This document shows, piece by piece, positions 46,782-55,636 of a stretch of DNA of 64,000 bases. A program made the position numbers and the translations under genes. The first letter of the stretch is position 1. Each line of letters begins with the position of its first letter. The notes beneath the pieces are model-generated. The model was not told the DNA's origin. It did not search any database and saw only the letters and a program-made list of their open reading frames with translations. Location of the stretch: the NCBI RefSeq assembly GCF_000626635.1, contig NZ_CP007451.1, positions 3,764,501 to 3,828,500 of the forward strand, in the 5' to 3' direction. Origin of the DNA: Draconibacterium orientale. Lineage in GTDB: Bacteria > Bacteroidota > Bacteroidia > Bacteroidales > Prolixibacteraceae.

Positions 46782-47780
46782 ATGAAACAATTAAGCCGCA
46801 TTGTGCTGATTAATAGCGCGACTGTTGATTTTTACGAACTTCAACTGGATGGAAATATTCATTTTATTGGAACACAGGGAACAGGCAAAAGTACATTGCT
46901 CCGGGCTATTTTGTTTTTTTACAATGCTGATGCCCGCAAGCTGGGAATTTCGAAAGAGAAGTCGTCTTTTAGTGATTACTATTTTCCTTATGCCGATTCC
47001 TATATTGTTTACGAGGTGAGTGAGGAAAACCGAAACTTCTGTGTTTGGTTGTATAAAAAACAAAATCGTTTGTGTTTTCGATTCATTGATGGGTCATACA
47101 ATCGTGAACTTTTTATCTCTCTGCAGCAGGCATTAACAGAAGGGCAGGTGATCGAAAAGGCCAATCAACAGGGATATAAGGTCCACCGACCAATTCATAA
47201 CTTTACCGAATACCGTGACATTATTTATGGCGCGAACAAGGGAATGAACCGGTTTCATGTACTTCAAAATCCTGGCTATCAAAATATCCCCAGAACGATT
47301 TCAAACATCTTTCTGAACTCCTCGCTTGATGGAGGTTTTATCAAAACGACGATTATAAACTCGTTGAGTGATGATCCATTTGAACTGAATCTGGATGCCA
47401 ACCGGCACCATATTGAGACAGCCAGAAATGATTACCGTGATGTTTCAGAGTATCTCCTACATGAGAAAAAGGCGCAGAATATAGTGACTCAGTATGAAAT
47501 GCTTCTTCAAATGGAAGATGGAAAGAAGGAGATGGCGTGGCAAATCGGTGCTTCATATAATTTGGCAAAATATAAGGAGCGTGAATTGGAAGATGATCAG
47601 AAAGTGATTGGACAAAAGGTACAAGATCAATCCGGTAAAATTGGAAAGATCGAAGCTGAATTTTTGGTGAATCAACGGCGCATCCAAGACAAACTATCCC
47701 TTGTAAAAAGGGATATTGCAAAAGCCAATCAATTGGCAAAAAAACTACGCTGCAAAAAATATCCAGCAAATACTGAATGA
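46782..47780 (+). CDS. jetC: JetC, N-terminal part (frameshifted SMC-like ATPase)
   Basis: The first 332 codons of an SMC-like ATPase. Walker A lies in IHFIGTQGTGKSTLLRAILF at about residues 27-46, and the region after it (FFYNADARKLG, SSFSDYYFPYADSYI) matches the JetC/MukB head. At 47738-47744 there is a run of seven A; after it this frame reads only LRCKKYPANTE and stops at 47780, while the overlapping frame continues with the coiled coil. One surplus A in this run, or in a second run of six A at 47754-47759, accounts for the break. Read through, jetC would have about 1204 aa. As written the ATP-binding head lacks its partner half. Confidence 0.8.
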   Translation: MKQLSRIVLINSATVDFYELQLDGNIHFIGTQGTGKSTLLRAILFFYNADARKLGISKEKSSFSDYYFPYADSYIVYEVSEENRNFCVWLYKKQNRLCFRFIDGSYNRELFISLQQALTEGQVIEKANQQGYKVHRPIHNFTEYRDIIYGANKGMNRFHVLQNPGYQNIPRTISNIFLNSSLDGGFIKTTIINSLSDDPFELNLDANRHHIETARNDYRDVSEYLLHEKKAQNIVTQYEMLLQMEDGKKEMAWQIGASYNLAKYKERELEDDQKVIGQKVQDQSGKIGKIEAEFLVNQRRIQDKLSLVKRDIAKANQLAKKLRCKKYPANTE

Positions 47781-50397
47781 ACATGCTAAAAAGCCAGAAT
47801 ATGAAACAGAACAATCTCAAATAGAAGCACAACTGTCTTTGCTGACTTCAAATTTAAAAGATGTTGAGAGTCAGTATCAGACTGACAAGCAGCGGCTGGA
47901 AACACAATGTCAGCAAATCATTCTGGATTTTGAACGTTCCCTGTCCAAAGAGAAGGAAAATCTCCAAAAGGATTCAGCTGATCTGCTTAATACATTCTAT
48001 AAGAAAAAGGAGCAGATTACAAAAGACCACAACGGTAAGCTGGACGAACAAAAAGAAGATAAAACGATCGTTGACCAGAAGCTACGTGATATTGACCATC
48101 AAATTGAAGGCATACAGAAGAAGCCTTTTTTGAAGGAAGAGGTAGAAATGCAAGTTAAGAAACAACAGGAACTTTCGCATAAAAGGCAAGCCCTCGTTTC
48201 GGAAAAATTGGTTGCAGGGATAAAGAAGGAAAACGCGATAAAGGAAGGTGAACAAGAATCCGAGGTTTTCGGTCTGAAGAAAAACAAAGAGAATGAGGTC
48301 TTGTCTGAAAGGAAGAAATCACTGGAAAAAGAGATAGAACGATTGCAATCGGAACTGCAGGCTTTATCCGGTTCACTTTTAGAGTTTTTGGACCAAAATA
48401 ACCCAGACTGGCACCAATCAATTGGAAAAGTAATTTCTCGGGATGTTTTGCTAAAGAGTGATTTAAAGCCTTCAATGAAAGATGGAAATAGTATTTATGG
48501 TCTGGATATTTCCCTGGATCAACTTCAACCGCTGGAAATCTCAAAATCAAAACTGGAGGAGAAGTTGGACGCTTTCAATAACCTGTTGAAAGAACAAAAC
48601 AAGCTCGTTGAACAACATCAACAGAAAGCCCAGGATCAGAAAGATAAACTTCAGAAAAAGTACAACAAGAAAATTTCAGAGCTTAGTCAGGAAATCACTC
48701 AAAGCGTCATTCAGGTAGATAAGATTGATATTGACCTTGAAAAATGTGGAATCGCTCTGGAAGAATTAAAGGAGAAAGCTGAAAACCTGAAACGTCAGGA
48801 ATTGATCAAAAAAGACGAAGAAAAGCACACGCTGAAAGTCGAACAACAGAAAATTCTGGATTTTCAAGAAAAGCTACAACAGCAGTTTCAAAATTCCATC
48901 CATGAACTTGAATCAATCAAAAGAGGACAAGAGAAAAAGATCAGCAATCGGTTGTTAGAACTAGATGATAAAATAAAATCAGGGAAAAAAGAGATTACAG
49001 AAAAATTCAATGTAAAGATCCAAGCTCTGCAGGAACAACGAAACTCGTTTTTGAAAGAAAAAGGGGTGGATACAACAGAAATTCGGCGATTGGAGGATGA
49101 GCAAAAAGCCATAAAAAACAAATTATCAGAAATAGAGAAAAGCTTCCCAACAATAATTGAGTACAAAAAAGATTCGGTAGAATACATTGACCGATTGGAC
49201 GAGTTCCGTCAAAATCGTAAAACTCAGGAAAATGAATTAGAGCATTTGCAGCAACTCCATACCAATAGAATAAATAAGGAGAAAGCTGAACTGAAATTAT
49301 TACAAAACCAAAAAGAAGAGCTTACCAAAACAATTGGAGAACTACGGCGCGAGTTAAGCGCTTTTGATCTCTTTAGCAAGAGTCATTTGTTTGACGAACT
49401 ACAAAACTTTATTGAACACCACGATAATGCAGAGAAGTGGGACTGTGATCAAAATATTCGGAAGTTGCAGGAGTTGGCTCTTGAATATGAAAAGCATGAT
49501 AAACTATTCACAGAGCGGATTACTGAGTTTTCCGGTTATTTCAGTGAACACAATTGTCTTGGATTTGAACCCAGCTTATCCGGCAGATTGCAATATCGGG
49601 CCTTTTCTGAAAATTTGAGAGAGTTTGTTCGCGAACAGAAAATTATAGATTATAAAACAGAAGTGACGCGAAAGTATGCGATGGTATTGATGAATATTGT
49701 CAATGAAACCAATGAGTTGCTGCAGAAAGAAGAAGATGTTGCAAAAGTGATAAAACGGATCAATACCGATTTTAAGAAATCGAATTTTGTTGGTGTTGTT
49801 AAAAGTATTGAAATGCGCCTTCAAGAAAGTTCCGATAAGATTATTCAACTTTTGAGGAAAATAAGGAAATTCCAATCCGAGAACAACCTAAACTACGGAG
49901 AAATCAATTTATTCAACCAGGGAGGTTCGAACAGCAATAATGATGAAGCGGTAAAATTGCTGGAAAGCTTACTTTCGCAAATAGGACAGGCGAAGTCAAA
50001 GGTTCTGAAACTGGAAGATGCTTTTGACCTGGAATTTAGGATTCGCGAAAACGAGAACGATACAAATTGGGTCAGCCGTCTGGCAAATGTAGGATCAAAC
50101 GGAACTGATGTTTTGGTCAAGTCAATGATATACATCAATTTGTTGCATATCTTTAAAAGTAATGGTTCCACCCAAAAAATCGATACTATTTTACATTGTT
50201 TGATTGATGAAGTAGGAATTCTACACGATAGTAATGTGACAGGGTTAATTACCTTTGCCAGTGAACGAAACATCCGCCTGATTAACGGATCTCCAAATTC
50301 ACACAATGAGCAGGATTACAAGCATATCTATATGTTTCGAAAGAATCCAAAGTCTAATAAAACAGGAATTACCAAACTGATTAGTCATGAACTCTAA
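47716..50397 (+). CDS. jetC: JetC, coiled coil and C-terminal head (frameshifted part)
   Basis: The +1 frame continues jetC as an 893-codon open frame whose ATG lies inside the N-terminal part and is unlikely to be a true start. It holds two long coiled-coil stretches (Lys/Glu/Gln-rich, residues ~20-600) and the second head half near the end: TILHCLIDEVGILHDSNVTG (Walker B) and ASERNIRLINGSPNSHNEQD. Joined to the N-terminal part by a one-base correction, the protein has the normal SMC plan. It overlaps jetD by 11 bases. Confidence 0.8.
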   Translation: MQKPINWQKNYAAKNIQQILNEHAKKPEYETEQSQIEAQLSLLTSNLKDVESQYQTDKQRLETQCQQIILDFERSLSKEKENLQKDSADLLNTFYKKKEQITKDHNGKLDEQKEDKTIVDQKLRDIDHQIEGIQKKPFLKEEVEMQVKKQQELSHKRQALVSEKLVAGIKKENAIKEGEQESEVFGLKKNKENEVLSERKKSLEKEIERLQSELQALSGSLLEFLDQNNPDWHQSIGKVISRDVLLKSDLKPSMKDGNSIYGLDISLDQLQPLEISKSKLEEKLDAFNNLLKEQNKLVEQHQQKAQDQKDKLQKKYNKKISELSQEITQSVIQVDKIDIDLEKCGIALEELKEKAENLKRQELIKKDEEKHTLKVEQQKILDFQEKLQQQFQNSIHELESIKRGQEKKISNRLLELDDKIKSGKKEITEKFNVKIQALQEQRNSFLKEKGVDTTEIRRLEDEQKAIKNKLSEIEKSFPTIIEYKKDSVEYIDRLDEFRQNRKTQENELEHLQQLHTNRINKEKAELKLLQNQKEELTKTIGELRRELSAFDLFSKSHLFDELQNFIEHHDNAEKWDCDQNIRKLQELALEYEKHDKLFTERITEFSGYFSEHNCLGFEPSLSGRLQYRAFSENLREFVREQKIIDYKTEVTRKYAMVLMNIVNETNELLQKEEDVAKVIKRINTDFKKSNFVGVVKSIEMRLQESSDKIIQLLRKIRKFQSENNLNYGEINLFNQGGSNSNNDEAVKLLESLLSQIGQAKSKVLKLEDAFDLEFRIRENENDTNWVSRLANVGSNGTDVLVKSMIYINLLHIFKSNGSTQKIDTILHCLIDEVGILHDSNVTGLITFASERNIRLINGSPNSHNEQDYKHIYMFRKNPKSNKTGITKLISHEL

Positions 50398-51250
50398 GCC
50401 GCTATCCCTGTCATTTGCCCGTTGTTTGATTCGCATGCAGGATGGTGAGCAACTAAATGCAAGTGAGGTTAAGTCAAAAAACTTACTGAAGCGATTTTGT
50501 GAGGATGGAATTATTCAAAAGAGGGCTCTAGGTAACCGCAGATCCGGTTATGTTTGTACAAACGCGGAAGTATTACAAAACTATCTTAGGGTACAGAATG
50601 GTATACTTTCGTTGGAAAATTATATTGCAGAATTTGAGAATGATACTTCAGATGGGGAGAGTTCGCTTGGGGCATCCAAATCCACCAAAACTTTTCGTGT
50701 TAAAAGTTTGCAGGGGTTTTTTATTAAGGCGATAAATTCAGAAATGAGTATTTCTGGAAAAATAATTCAACCGGAGCCTCAAGGCATCGAGTTGTTTGTT
50801 CATCAGCCGGAGCACTTGCAAATTTCTAAGACAGCGCTAGTTGTAGGGATTGAAAATCCGGAGTGTTTTCTGAAATTTGAAAAATTGGCTCACCTTTTCC
50901 CCCAGCAAGAACTGGTTATAATCATGCGGTATATGAGCAACAGTCCAAACAGGTGGCTTCAAACTATATCAAACAACTATCTGCATTTTGGCGATTTTGA
51001 TCCGGCAGGTTTGAGTATCTACATCCATGAATACCGGAGGCATTTGCCCAATCATAGATGTGATTATTTTATAACGCCTAATATTGAACAACTAATTAGT
51101 CGATATGGACTATCCGACTTATATGATCAGCAGATACATTTGTTAGAGAATATCGATCGCGAACAGTTCCCTGAGATAGATAAACTATTAGATATCCTCG
51201 ATACACAAAAGAAGGGGCTTGAACAAGAACGCCTGCTGGCTATCGTCTAA
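50387..51250 (+). CDS. jetD: JetD, Wadjet TOPRIM nuclease subunit
   Basis: A 287-aa protein with a winged-helix-like N-terminus (RFCEDGIIQKRALGNRRSGY) and a TOPRIM domain: TALVVGIENPECFLKFEKL (Glu) and YLHFGDFDPAGLSIYIHEYR with the Asp-x-Asp pair. In Wadjet JetD cuts the plasmid DNA that the JetABC motor has extruded. It is shorter than JetD of the well-studied type I (about 390 aa), in line with another subtype. Overlaps jetC by 11 bases, the end of the defence block. Confidence 0.8.
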   Translation: MNSKPLSLSFARCLIRMQDGEQLNASEVKSKNLLKRFCEDGIIQKRALGNRRSGYVCTNAEVLQNYLRVQNGILSLENYIAEFENDTSDGESSLGASKSTKTFRVKSLQGFFIKAINSEMSISGKIIQPEPQGIELFVHQPEHLQISKTALVVGIENPECFLKFEKLAHLFPQQELVIIMRYMSNSPNRWLQTISNNYLHFGDFDPAGLSIYIHEYRRHLPNHRCDYFITPNIEQLISRYGLSDLYDQQIHLLENIDREQFPEIDKLLDILDTQKKGLEQERLLAIV

Positions 51251-51456
51251 GATTACATTATTTACCACTTAATATTCTTAACTCCAGTAGGTTCATTCCA
51301 TTCATTTGACGCGAAATTCGTACTGGACCTCTGATTATATCATGTCAGGCTAATTTTACCTTCTCCAACTGCTGTTTTCAATTTAAAACCCTTTCTTCAT
51401 TAGCTCTGTGGATCTTTTGGTTTTAGATCATTTATAATAAAAATGATCTAATAAAA

Positions 51457-51568
51457 AATATTGCCCTTAAATCCCGTCAAAGTTACTTCGCCGTCCGGAA
51501 AAGTCAATGGCGGCTGAAATTTCCCAATTTTGCCAGCCGTCCTTCGGAGCTGTTCAGTTTTTATTTCG
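51457..51568 (+). repeat. ~110-bp direct repeat, right copy (before ardC)
   Basis: Right copy of 27996-28105, same strand. The stem CGGCTG (51511-51516) with CAGCCG (51534-51539) is kept, and in this copy AAATT and AATTT extend it, so the fold is conserved while the loop differs. Between jetD and ardC (51251-51686) there is otherwise only AT-rich sequence and, at 51620-51647, a hairpin based on GGCATGCGCCA and TGGCGTGCC in the ardC leader. Confidence 0.85.
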
Positions 51569-51686
51569 CACACTCATAAAAACTGACATAGCCCCTTGAC
51601 AAGAATCCATCCGGCTCAATGGCATGCGCCAAAATTTAATGGCGTGCCAGAAGCTGCAAAAAATCCCAAGGGCATGGGTGGATTCA

Positions 51687-52262
51687 ATGAGTAAATTTGA
51701 TATTTATGAAACAGTAACTAATCTTATTGTAGAACGTCTGGAAGCAGGTGTAATACCATGGCATATGCCGTGGAAAACTGCCAGTGCCATTCCTCGTAAC
51801 CTGGTTTCTAAAAAGCCTTACCGGGGATTTAATTTTTGGTATCTGCTAAGCTTTGGTTTCGAACGTCCTTATTTCCTCACTTTCAAACAGGTTCAGGATC
51901 TTGGTGGAAAGATCAAAAAAGGCTCTTCATCATTTATGATTGTATTCTGGAAAATGGTGGAATACGAAAAGGATGATGAAACCAAAGAAATTCCTATGCT
52001 TCGTTATTATCGGGTATTTCATATTGATGATGTAGAAGGTATCGATCCTGACAAAATACCTGAGAACACAGCTCACGATCACGACTTCGATCCGATTGCT
52101 TCTTGTGAACAGCTTATCCAGTTTTGGTCCGATTCTCCTGTAATAAAACTTGATCAGAAAAAAGCCTGTTATATTCCATCGTTGGATGAAGTACACATGC
52201 CTGGTGCAAGAACTTTCTTTCAAGATGAAGAGTTTTACTCTACGATTTTTCATGAATTGTGT
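51687..52262 (+). pseudogene. ardC: ardC antirestriction gene, piece 1 of 3
   Basis: The N-terminal 192 codons of an ArdC-type antirestriction protein: ssDNA-binding domain (MSKFDIYETVTNLIVERLEA, then GVIPWHMPWK, PYRGFNFWYLLSF, KKGSSSFMIVFWK) and the beginning of the zincin-like metallopeptidase domain (FFQDEEFYSTIFHELC). The HExxH motif is cut right after HELC by the first recombinase-trio element; the open frame runs on to a stop at 52295 with element sequence. ArdC protects incoming single-stranded conjugative DNA, so this was probably an ICE gene. The first Met used is MSKFDIYE. Confidence 0.85.
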
Positions 52263-52289
52263 CATAATGCTGCATCAGTGATAATGCCG
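52263..52289 (+). repeat. RIT element 1, left inverted repeat
   Basis: Begins CATAATGCTGCATCAGTG and is directly joined to the broken ardC codon. Its reverse complement is found at 55373-55399 with two differences. Confidence 0.85.
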
Positions 52290-52432
52290 AATTAATTTTA
52301 TATGCTTGTGTTTTTGAAGGTTTTTAAACTATTCTATCTGCATAATTTTTACAGGACAAGCTTAAATTGAAACAGGTAAACATTGACAATCTTCTCATTT
52401 TACCTCATTATATAGCCTACTAACTTAAAATA

Positions 52433-53380
52433 ATGAGTACAATGAATGAACGATTAAAAGCAGAATCAAGAGAAAGACTTAAAGAAGAGTATCAAATTTA
52501 TCTTAGACGTCAGCGCGGATTAACAGAAAGAACCATCTACAAATACTGCACATTTGCGGATAGATTCTTGAACTTTACGTTTAAGGACGCTCCTGATGAT
52601 TTATCAAAAATCACAGGGCGTGACATTGTTAGGTTTCTACAATCCTTGACAGGCCATGTGCGGCCATCACCTGATAAAACAATGTCAACCGGAATGCGCA
52701 GTTTTTTCCGGTTTCTATTCCAAAGTGAAAAGATTGAGCTCAACCTGGCTGTTGGAATCCCAAGCGTCGCTAATAAATACGCCCATCGAATTCCTTATCA
52801 TCTGACACCTGAACAGGTGGAGGAATTGCTTGAAGCGGTTCAGACTAGTAGAAAATCAAATTATGCAAAACGTAACTATGCAATGGTTTTACTCATGGCT
52901 CGTCTGGGACTGCGGTCACCTGAAGTTATAGCAATACAGCTTAACGACATTGATTGGCGTAGAGGAGAAATCCTCATTCGGGGGAAAGGGAATTACTACG
53001 ACAAAATACCGTTATTAGAGGACGTTGGGCAAGCGATCGCTGATTATATTCGTGATGAACGGAAAGGTACATCCCGACATGTATTCGTATCAAGTCATTC
53101 TCCATACAAACCATTTAAAGATGCCCAGATCTTGAATTCAATTCTGAAGAAGGCTTTGGAGAAAACGAATATTCCAAGACCGAAGCAATATACTGTTAGC
53201 TACATTCTCCGGCACAGTCTTGCCACTAACCTTGTTCGAAAAGGAGCAACACTTGAGGAAATAAGTAATACTTTGCGCCATCGTTCACGCCAAACCACTT
53301 TGTTATATGCACGTCAGGACATCAACGGCCTAAGGACTATCGCTCAGTCCTGGCCTCTAAGGAAAGGAGGTGCATCATGA
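52433..53380 (+). CDS. ritA: Tyrosine recombinase RitA (trio member 1)
   Basis: A 315-aa site-specific recombinase. N-terminal SAM-like core-binding domain (RQRGLTERTIYKYCTFADRF), catalytic domain with ARLGLRSPEVIAIQLNDIDW (Arg I), RHSLATNLVRKGATLEEISN (His-x-x-Arg box begins just before, YILRHS) and LRHRSRQTTLLYAR with the nucleophile Tyr. Arg replaces the usual Gly in LGH. Its stop overlaps the next start by 4 bases (ATGA), so all three are translationally coupled. Confidence 0.85.
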   Translation: MSTMNERLKAESRERLKEEYQIYLRRQRGLTERTIYKYCTFADRFLNFTFKDAPDDLSKITGRDIVRFLQSLTGHVRPSPDKTMSTGMRSFFRFLFQSEKIELNLAVGIPSVANKYAHRIPYHLTPEQVEELLEAVQTSRKSNYAKRNYAMVLLMARLGLRSPEVIAIQLNDIDWRRGEILIRGKGNYYDKIPLLEDVGQAIADYIRDERKGTSRHVFVSSHSPYKPFKDAQILNSILKKALEKTNIPRPKQYTVSYILRHSLATNLVRKGATLEEISNTLRHRSRQTTLLYARQDINGLRTIAQSWPLRKGGAS

Positions 53381-54321
53381 GCCTTTCAATGGAGTTGCAG
53401 CATTATTTGGAAATACGGAGGAGTCTTGGATATAATTTGAGTACGACAGAGCGCATCCTTAAACGATTCGTTTCTTTTTTGGAAACGAAAAACGAGCATC
53501 ATATTACGACTGACATGTTTTTACAGTGGAAACATGTCTTTGGGAAGGCATCCCAAAATACCTGGAATAGGCGATTAGGAATGGTTCGGTTGTTTGCAGC
53601 CTGGTTAAATAGTTTGGACCCACTTCATGAAATACCACCCCAATCCCTTATTCATTGTCGTTTTCAGCGGAAACCACCATATATCTATACGGATGATGAA
53701 ATCAAACGGATTATTGAAACAGCCAGCCTTTTACCATCAAGTAATGGATTACGTGAAATCACCTATCCGACATTCTTTGGTCTTGTATCAGTAACCGGGA
53801 TGAGAATTAGTGAGGCAATTTCTTTGAATAACAGCGATGTGGATCTGCACAACGGCATTATCATGGTGTACAACGGTAAAAATGGAAAAGAACGGATATT
53901 GCCTGTTACAGAGTGTACTAAAGTGTATTTAAAAGAATATAGCAGAAAACGTAACAGGCTTTTAGGAAATACACCTGAACCGTTTTTTGTTTCAGATAAA
54001 GGCATTCGTTTGACCGATTGTGCTGTCCGATATAATTTTGCAGTTGTTGGTAAGATTATCGGCCTGCGTACCGAACAACAATACCACAAACATGGAATAG
54101 GCCCTCGTATTCATGATCTGCGGCATACGTTTGCTGTCAAAATCATGATAAGCTGGTACAAGGAAGGTAAAAATATTGATCAGGAAATGCTGAAACTGGT
54201 CACATATTTAGGGCATAAGAATGTCTCACATACCTATTGGTACATTGAAGCTGTCCCGGAATTATTGGCTTTAGCTTCACAGCGTGTTGAAGAATATGTT
54301 CGGAAGGAGGTGAAGGTATGA
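53377..54321 (+). CDS. ritB: Tyrosine recombinase RitB (trio member 2)
   Basis: A 314-aa recombinase. Core-binding domain near the start (HYLEIRRSLGYNLSTTERIL), catalytic motifs VTGMRISEAISLNNSDVDLH, HDLRHTFAVKIMISWYKEG and YLGHKNVSHTYWYIEAVPE with Tyr. All catalytic residues visible. Overlaps both neighbours by 4 bases. In RIT elements the three enzymes are thought to act together, but their division of work is not known. Confidence 0.85.
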   Translation: MSLSMELQHYLEIRRSLGYNLSTTERILKRFVSFLETKNEHHITTDMFLQWKHVFGKASQNTWNRRLGMVRLFAAWLNSLDPLHEIPPQSLIHCRFQRKPPYIYTDDEIKRIIETASLLPSSNGLREITYPTFFGLVSVTGMRISEAISLNNSDVDLHNGIIMVYNGKNGKERILPVTECTKVYLKEYSRKRNRLLGNTPEPFFVSDKGIRLTDCAVRYNFAVVGKIIGLRTEQQYHKHGIGPRIHDLRHTFAVKIMISWYKEGKNIDQEMLKLVTYLGHKNVSHTYWYIEAVPELLALASQRVEEYVRKEVKV

Positions 54322-55313
54322 CTACATTAACTCTTTCTGCATTAATCCAGAAATATTTTACTGACCGGCTTTACAACCAGCTTGAAGCCAGTCCTCATAC
54401 AATCTCCAGCTATCGTGACTCATTTAGATTACTTCTAAGGTTTGCCGGAGAGAAGACTATGAAAACACCAACAAAACTAACAGTTAATGATCTCGATGTA
54501 GAAATGATTGTGTCTTTTCTGGACGATATTGAGAGACACCGAAAAAACAGTGCAAGGAGCCGAAATACCCGGCTCGCTGCTATCCGTTCTTTCTTTCGTT
54601 ATGTCGCAATACATGAGCCTGCCTATATGTATCAATGTCAGAAAATTTTGAACCTGCCGGGAAAGCGATATGTAAAACGTAATGTTGAGTTTCTAAACAG
54701 TACGGAAATGCAGGCTTTATTAAATGCACCAGACTGCTCAAAATGGATTGGTTGCCGTGATCATACACTGCTCACAATCGCCTTGCAGACAGGATTAAGG
54801 GCATCTGAACTTATTAACCTGCGATGTTGTGATGTAGTTCTCGATACTGGAGCACACGTTCGTTGTGAAGGGAAAGGTCGAAAGCATCGTGCAACACCGC
54901 TTAGGCGCGAAACAGTCACAGTCATAAAAAATTGGTTAAAGAGACGGGGTAGCTCTGATTTAGAGCCTCTCTTCCCAACTATTAGAGGAGATAAAATGAG
55001 CAGGGATGCTCTTGAGCACCTTGTAAAACGGCATGTGAAAACTGCATCGAAATCGTGTCCTTCGCTGATTGGGAAAAGAGTCAGCCCTCATGTTCTACGT
55101 CACAGTACTGCAATGGATTTACTTCATCATGGTATTGATCAGACTGTGATTGCTCTTTGGCTCGGCCATGAGTCTATAGAAACGACACAGATTTATATAC
55201 ATGCTGATATGAAGCTAAAAGAAAAAGCTTTGGCAAGAATGTCGAAACCTGAATTAAGTCCAGCTCGCTATAAACCAGATGATGAATTGCTTCGTTTCCT
55301 TGAAAATCTATAA
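54318..55313 (+). CDS. ritC: Tyrosine recombinase RitC (trio member 3)
   Basis: A 331-aa recombinase with core-binding domain (QLEASPHTISSYRDSFRLLL), catalytic motifs LQTGLRASELINLRCCDVVL, HVLRHSTAMDLLHHGIDQTV and WLGHESIETTQIYIHADMK with Tyr; the set is complete. It is the most ordinary XerC/D-like member of the three. The gene ends 59 bases before the right inverted repeat. Confidence 0.85.
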   Translation: MTTLTLSALIQKYFTDRLYNQLEASPHTISSYRDSFRLLLRFAGEKTMKTPTKLTVNDLDVEMIVSFLDDIERHRKNSARSRNTRLAAIRSFFRYVAIHEPAYMYQCQKILNLPGKRYVKRNVEFLNSTEMQALLNAPDCSKWIGCRDHTLLTIALQTGLRASELINLRCCDVVLDTGAHVRCEGKGRKHRATPLRRETVTVIKNWLKRRGSSDLEPLFPTIRGDKMSRDALEHLVKRHVKTASKSCPSLIGKRVSPHVLRHSTAMDLLHHGIDQTVIALWLGHESIETTQIYIHADMKLKEKALARMSKPELSPARYKPDDELLRFLENL

Positions 55314-55372
55314 AATTATACCGAATGTTCGTACCGGAAGAGTAATCATTACAATCGGTTACAACTCCGGTG

Positions 55373-55399
55373 CGGCATTATCACGGATGCAACATTATG
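55373..55399 (+). repeat. RIT element 1, right inverted repeat
   Basis: Begins CGGCATTATCACGGATGC; inverted match (25 of 27) to 52263-52289. Together the two repeats delimit the trio genes. Confidence 0.85.
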
Positions 55400-55403
55400 A
55401 ACC

Positions 55404-55423
55404 TTATGCCGATATCGGCATAA
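55404..55423. repeat. Perfect 20-bp palindrome at the right end of RIT element 1
   Basis: TTATGCCGATATCGGCATAA is its own reverse complement. It stands between the right inverted repeat and the point where ardC resumes. It shares ATAATGCCG with the inverted repeats, so it may be a recombinase-binding or cruciform-forming end. Confidence 0.8.
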
Positions 55424-55427
55424 TGTG

Positions 55428-55508
55428 CACTCTACGGGTCATCGTAAACGGTTAAATCGTCACGGAAAGTTTTCTAACCTGAACTTCGCCAGTAAAGATT
55501 ACTCGCAA
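55428..55508 (+). pseudogene. ardC: ardC, piece 2 of 3 (27 codons)
   Basis: Codons reading HSTGHRKRLNRHGKF, then SNLNFASKDYSQ. With piece 1 this restores HELCHSTGH, the zincin HExxH-type motif with the additional His, and the RLNR typical of ArdC. The frame is then cut again by the second recombinase-trio element. Too short to be found as a gene; it is recognised by continuity with pieces 1 and 3. Confidence 0.8.
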
Positions 55509-55578
55509 GATTATCCTAACTAATATATTATCACAACTTTTGAAGCATACCTTTTAGTTTACAGTATGTTAATACCGT

Positions 55579-55597
55579 AAAAGTTAGGATAATATTT
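55579..55597 (+). repeat. Element 2, left subterminal inverted repeat
   Basis: AAAAGTTAGGATAATATTT, an exact inverted match of 59263-59281. The core TTAGGATAAT also occurs at the outer ends, which suggests several binding sites for the element's recombinases. Confidence 0.85.
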
Positions 55598-55636
55598 CTT
55601 CAAAAAAGTGAGCGGTCTTTGCTAATTCACATGTGT

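Larger units (their letters stand above)
52263..55427 (+). mobile_element. RIT-type element 1 (three tyrosine recombinases)
   Basis: Three overlapping tyrosine recombinase genes on the + strand, the hallmark of recombinase-in-trio (RIT) elements, within 27-bp inverted repeats (52263-52289 and 55373-55399, 25 of 27 matching). ardC coding sequence resumes at 55428, so the element includes about 28 bases beyond the right inverted repeat with a perfect palindrome. Insertion is inside the HELCH motif of ardC. No cargo genes. Confidence 0.8.

Noticed and set aside
47716-47745. A genuine separate start for the second jetC part
   Set aside because: The ATG lies inside the preceding frame without a ribosome site, and a lone coiled coil with half an ATPase head would be useless. 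A frameshift explains both parts.
52433-55313. Tn554-type transposon with TnpA/B/C
   Set aside because: All three proteins are tyrosine recombinases with inverted repeats at the ends, whereas Tn554 TnpC is not a tyrosine recombinase and Tn554 lacks inverted ends; the RIT type fits better.
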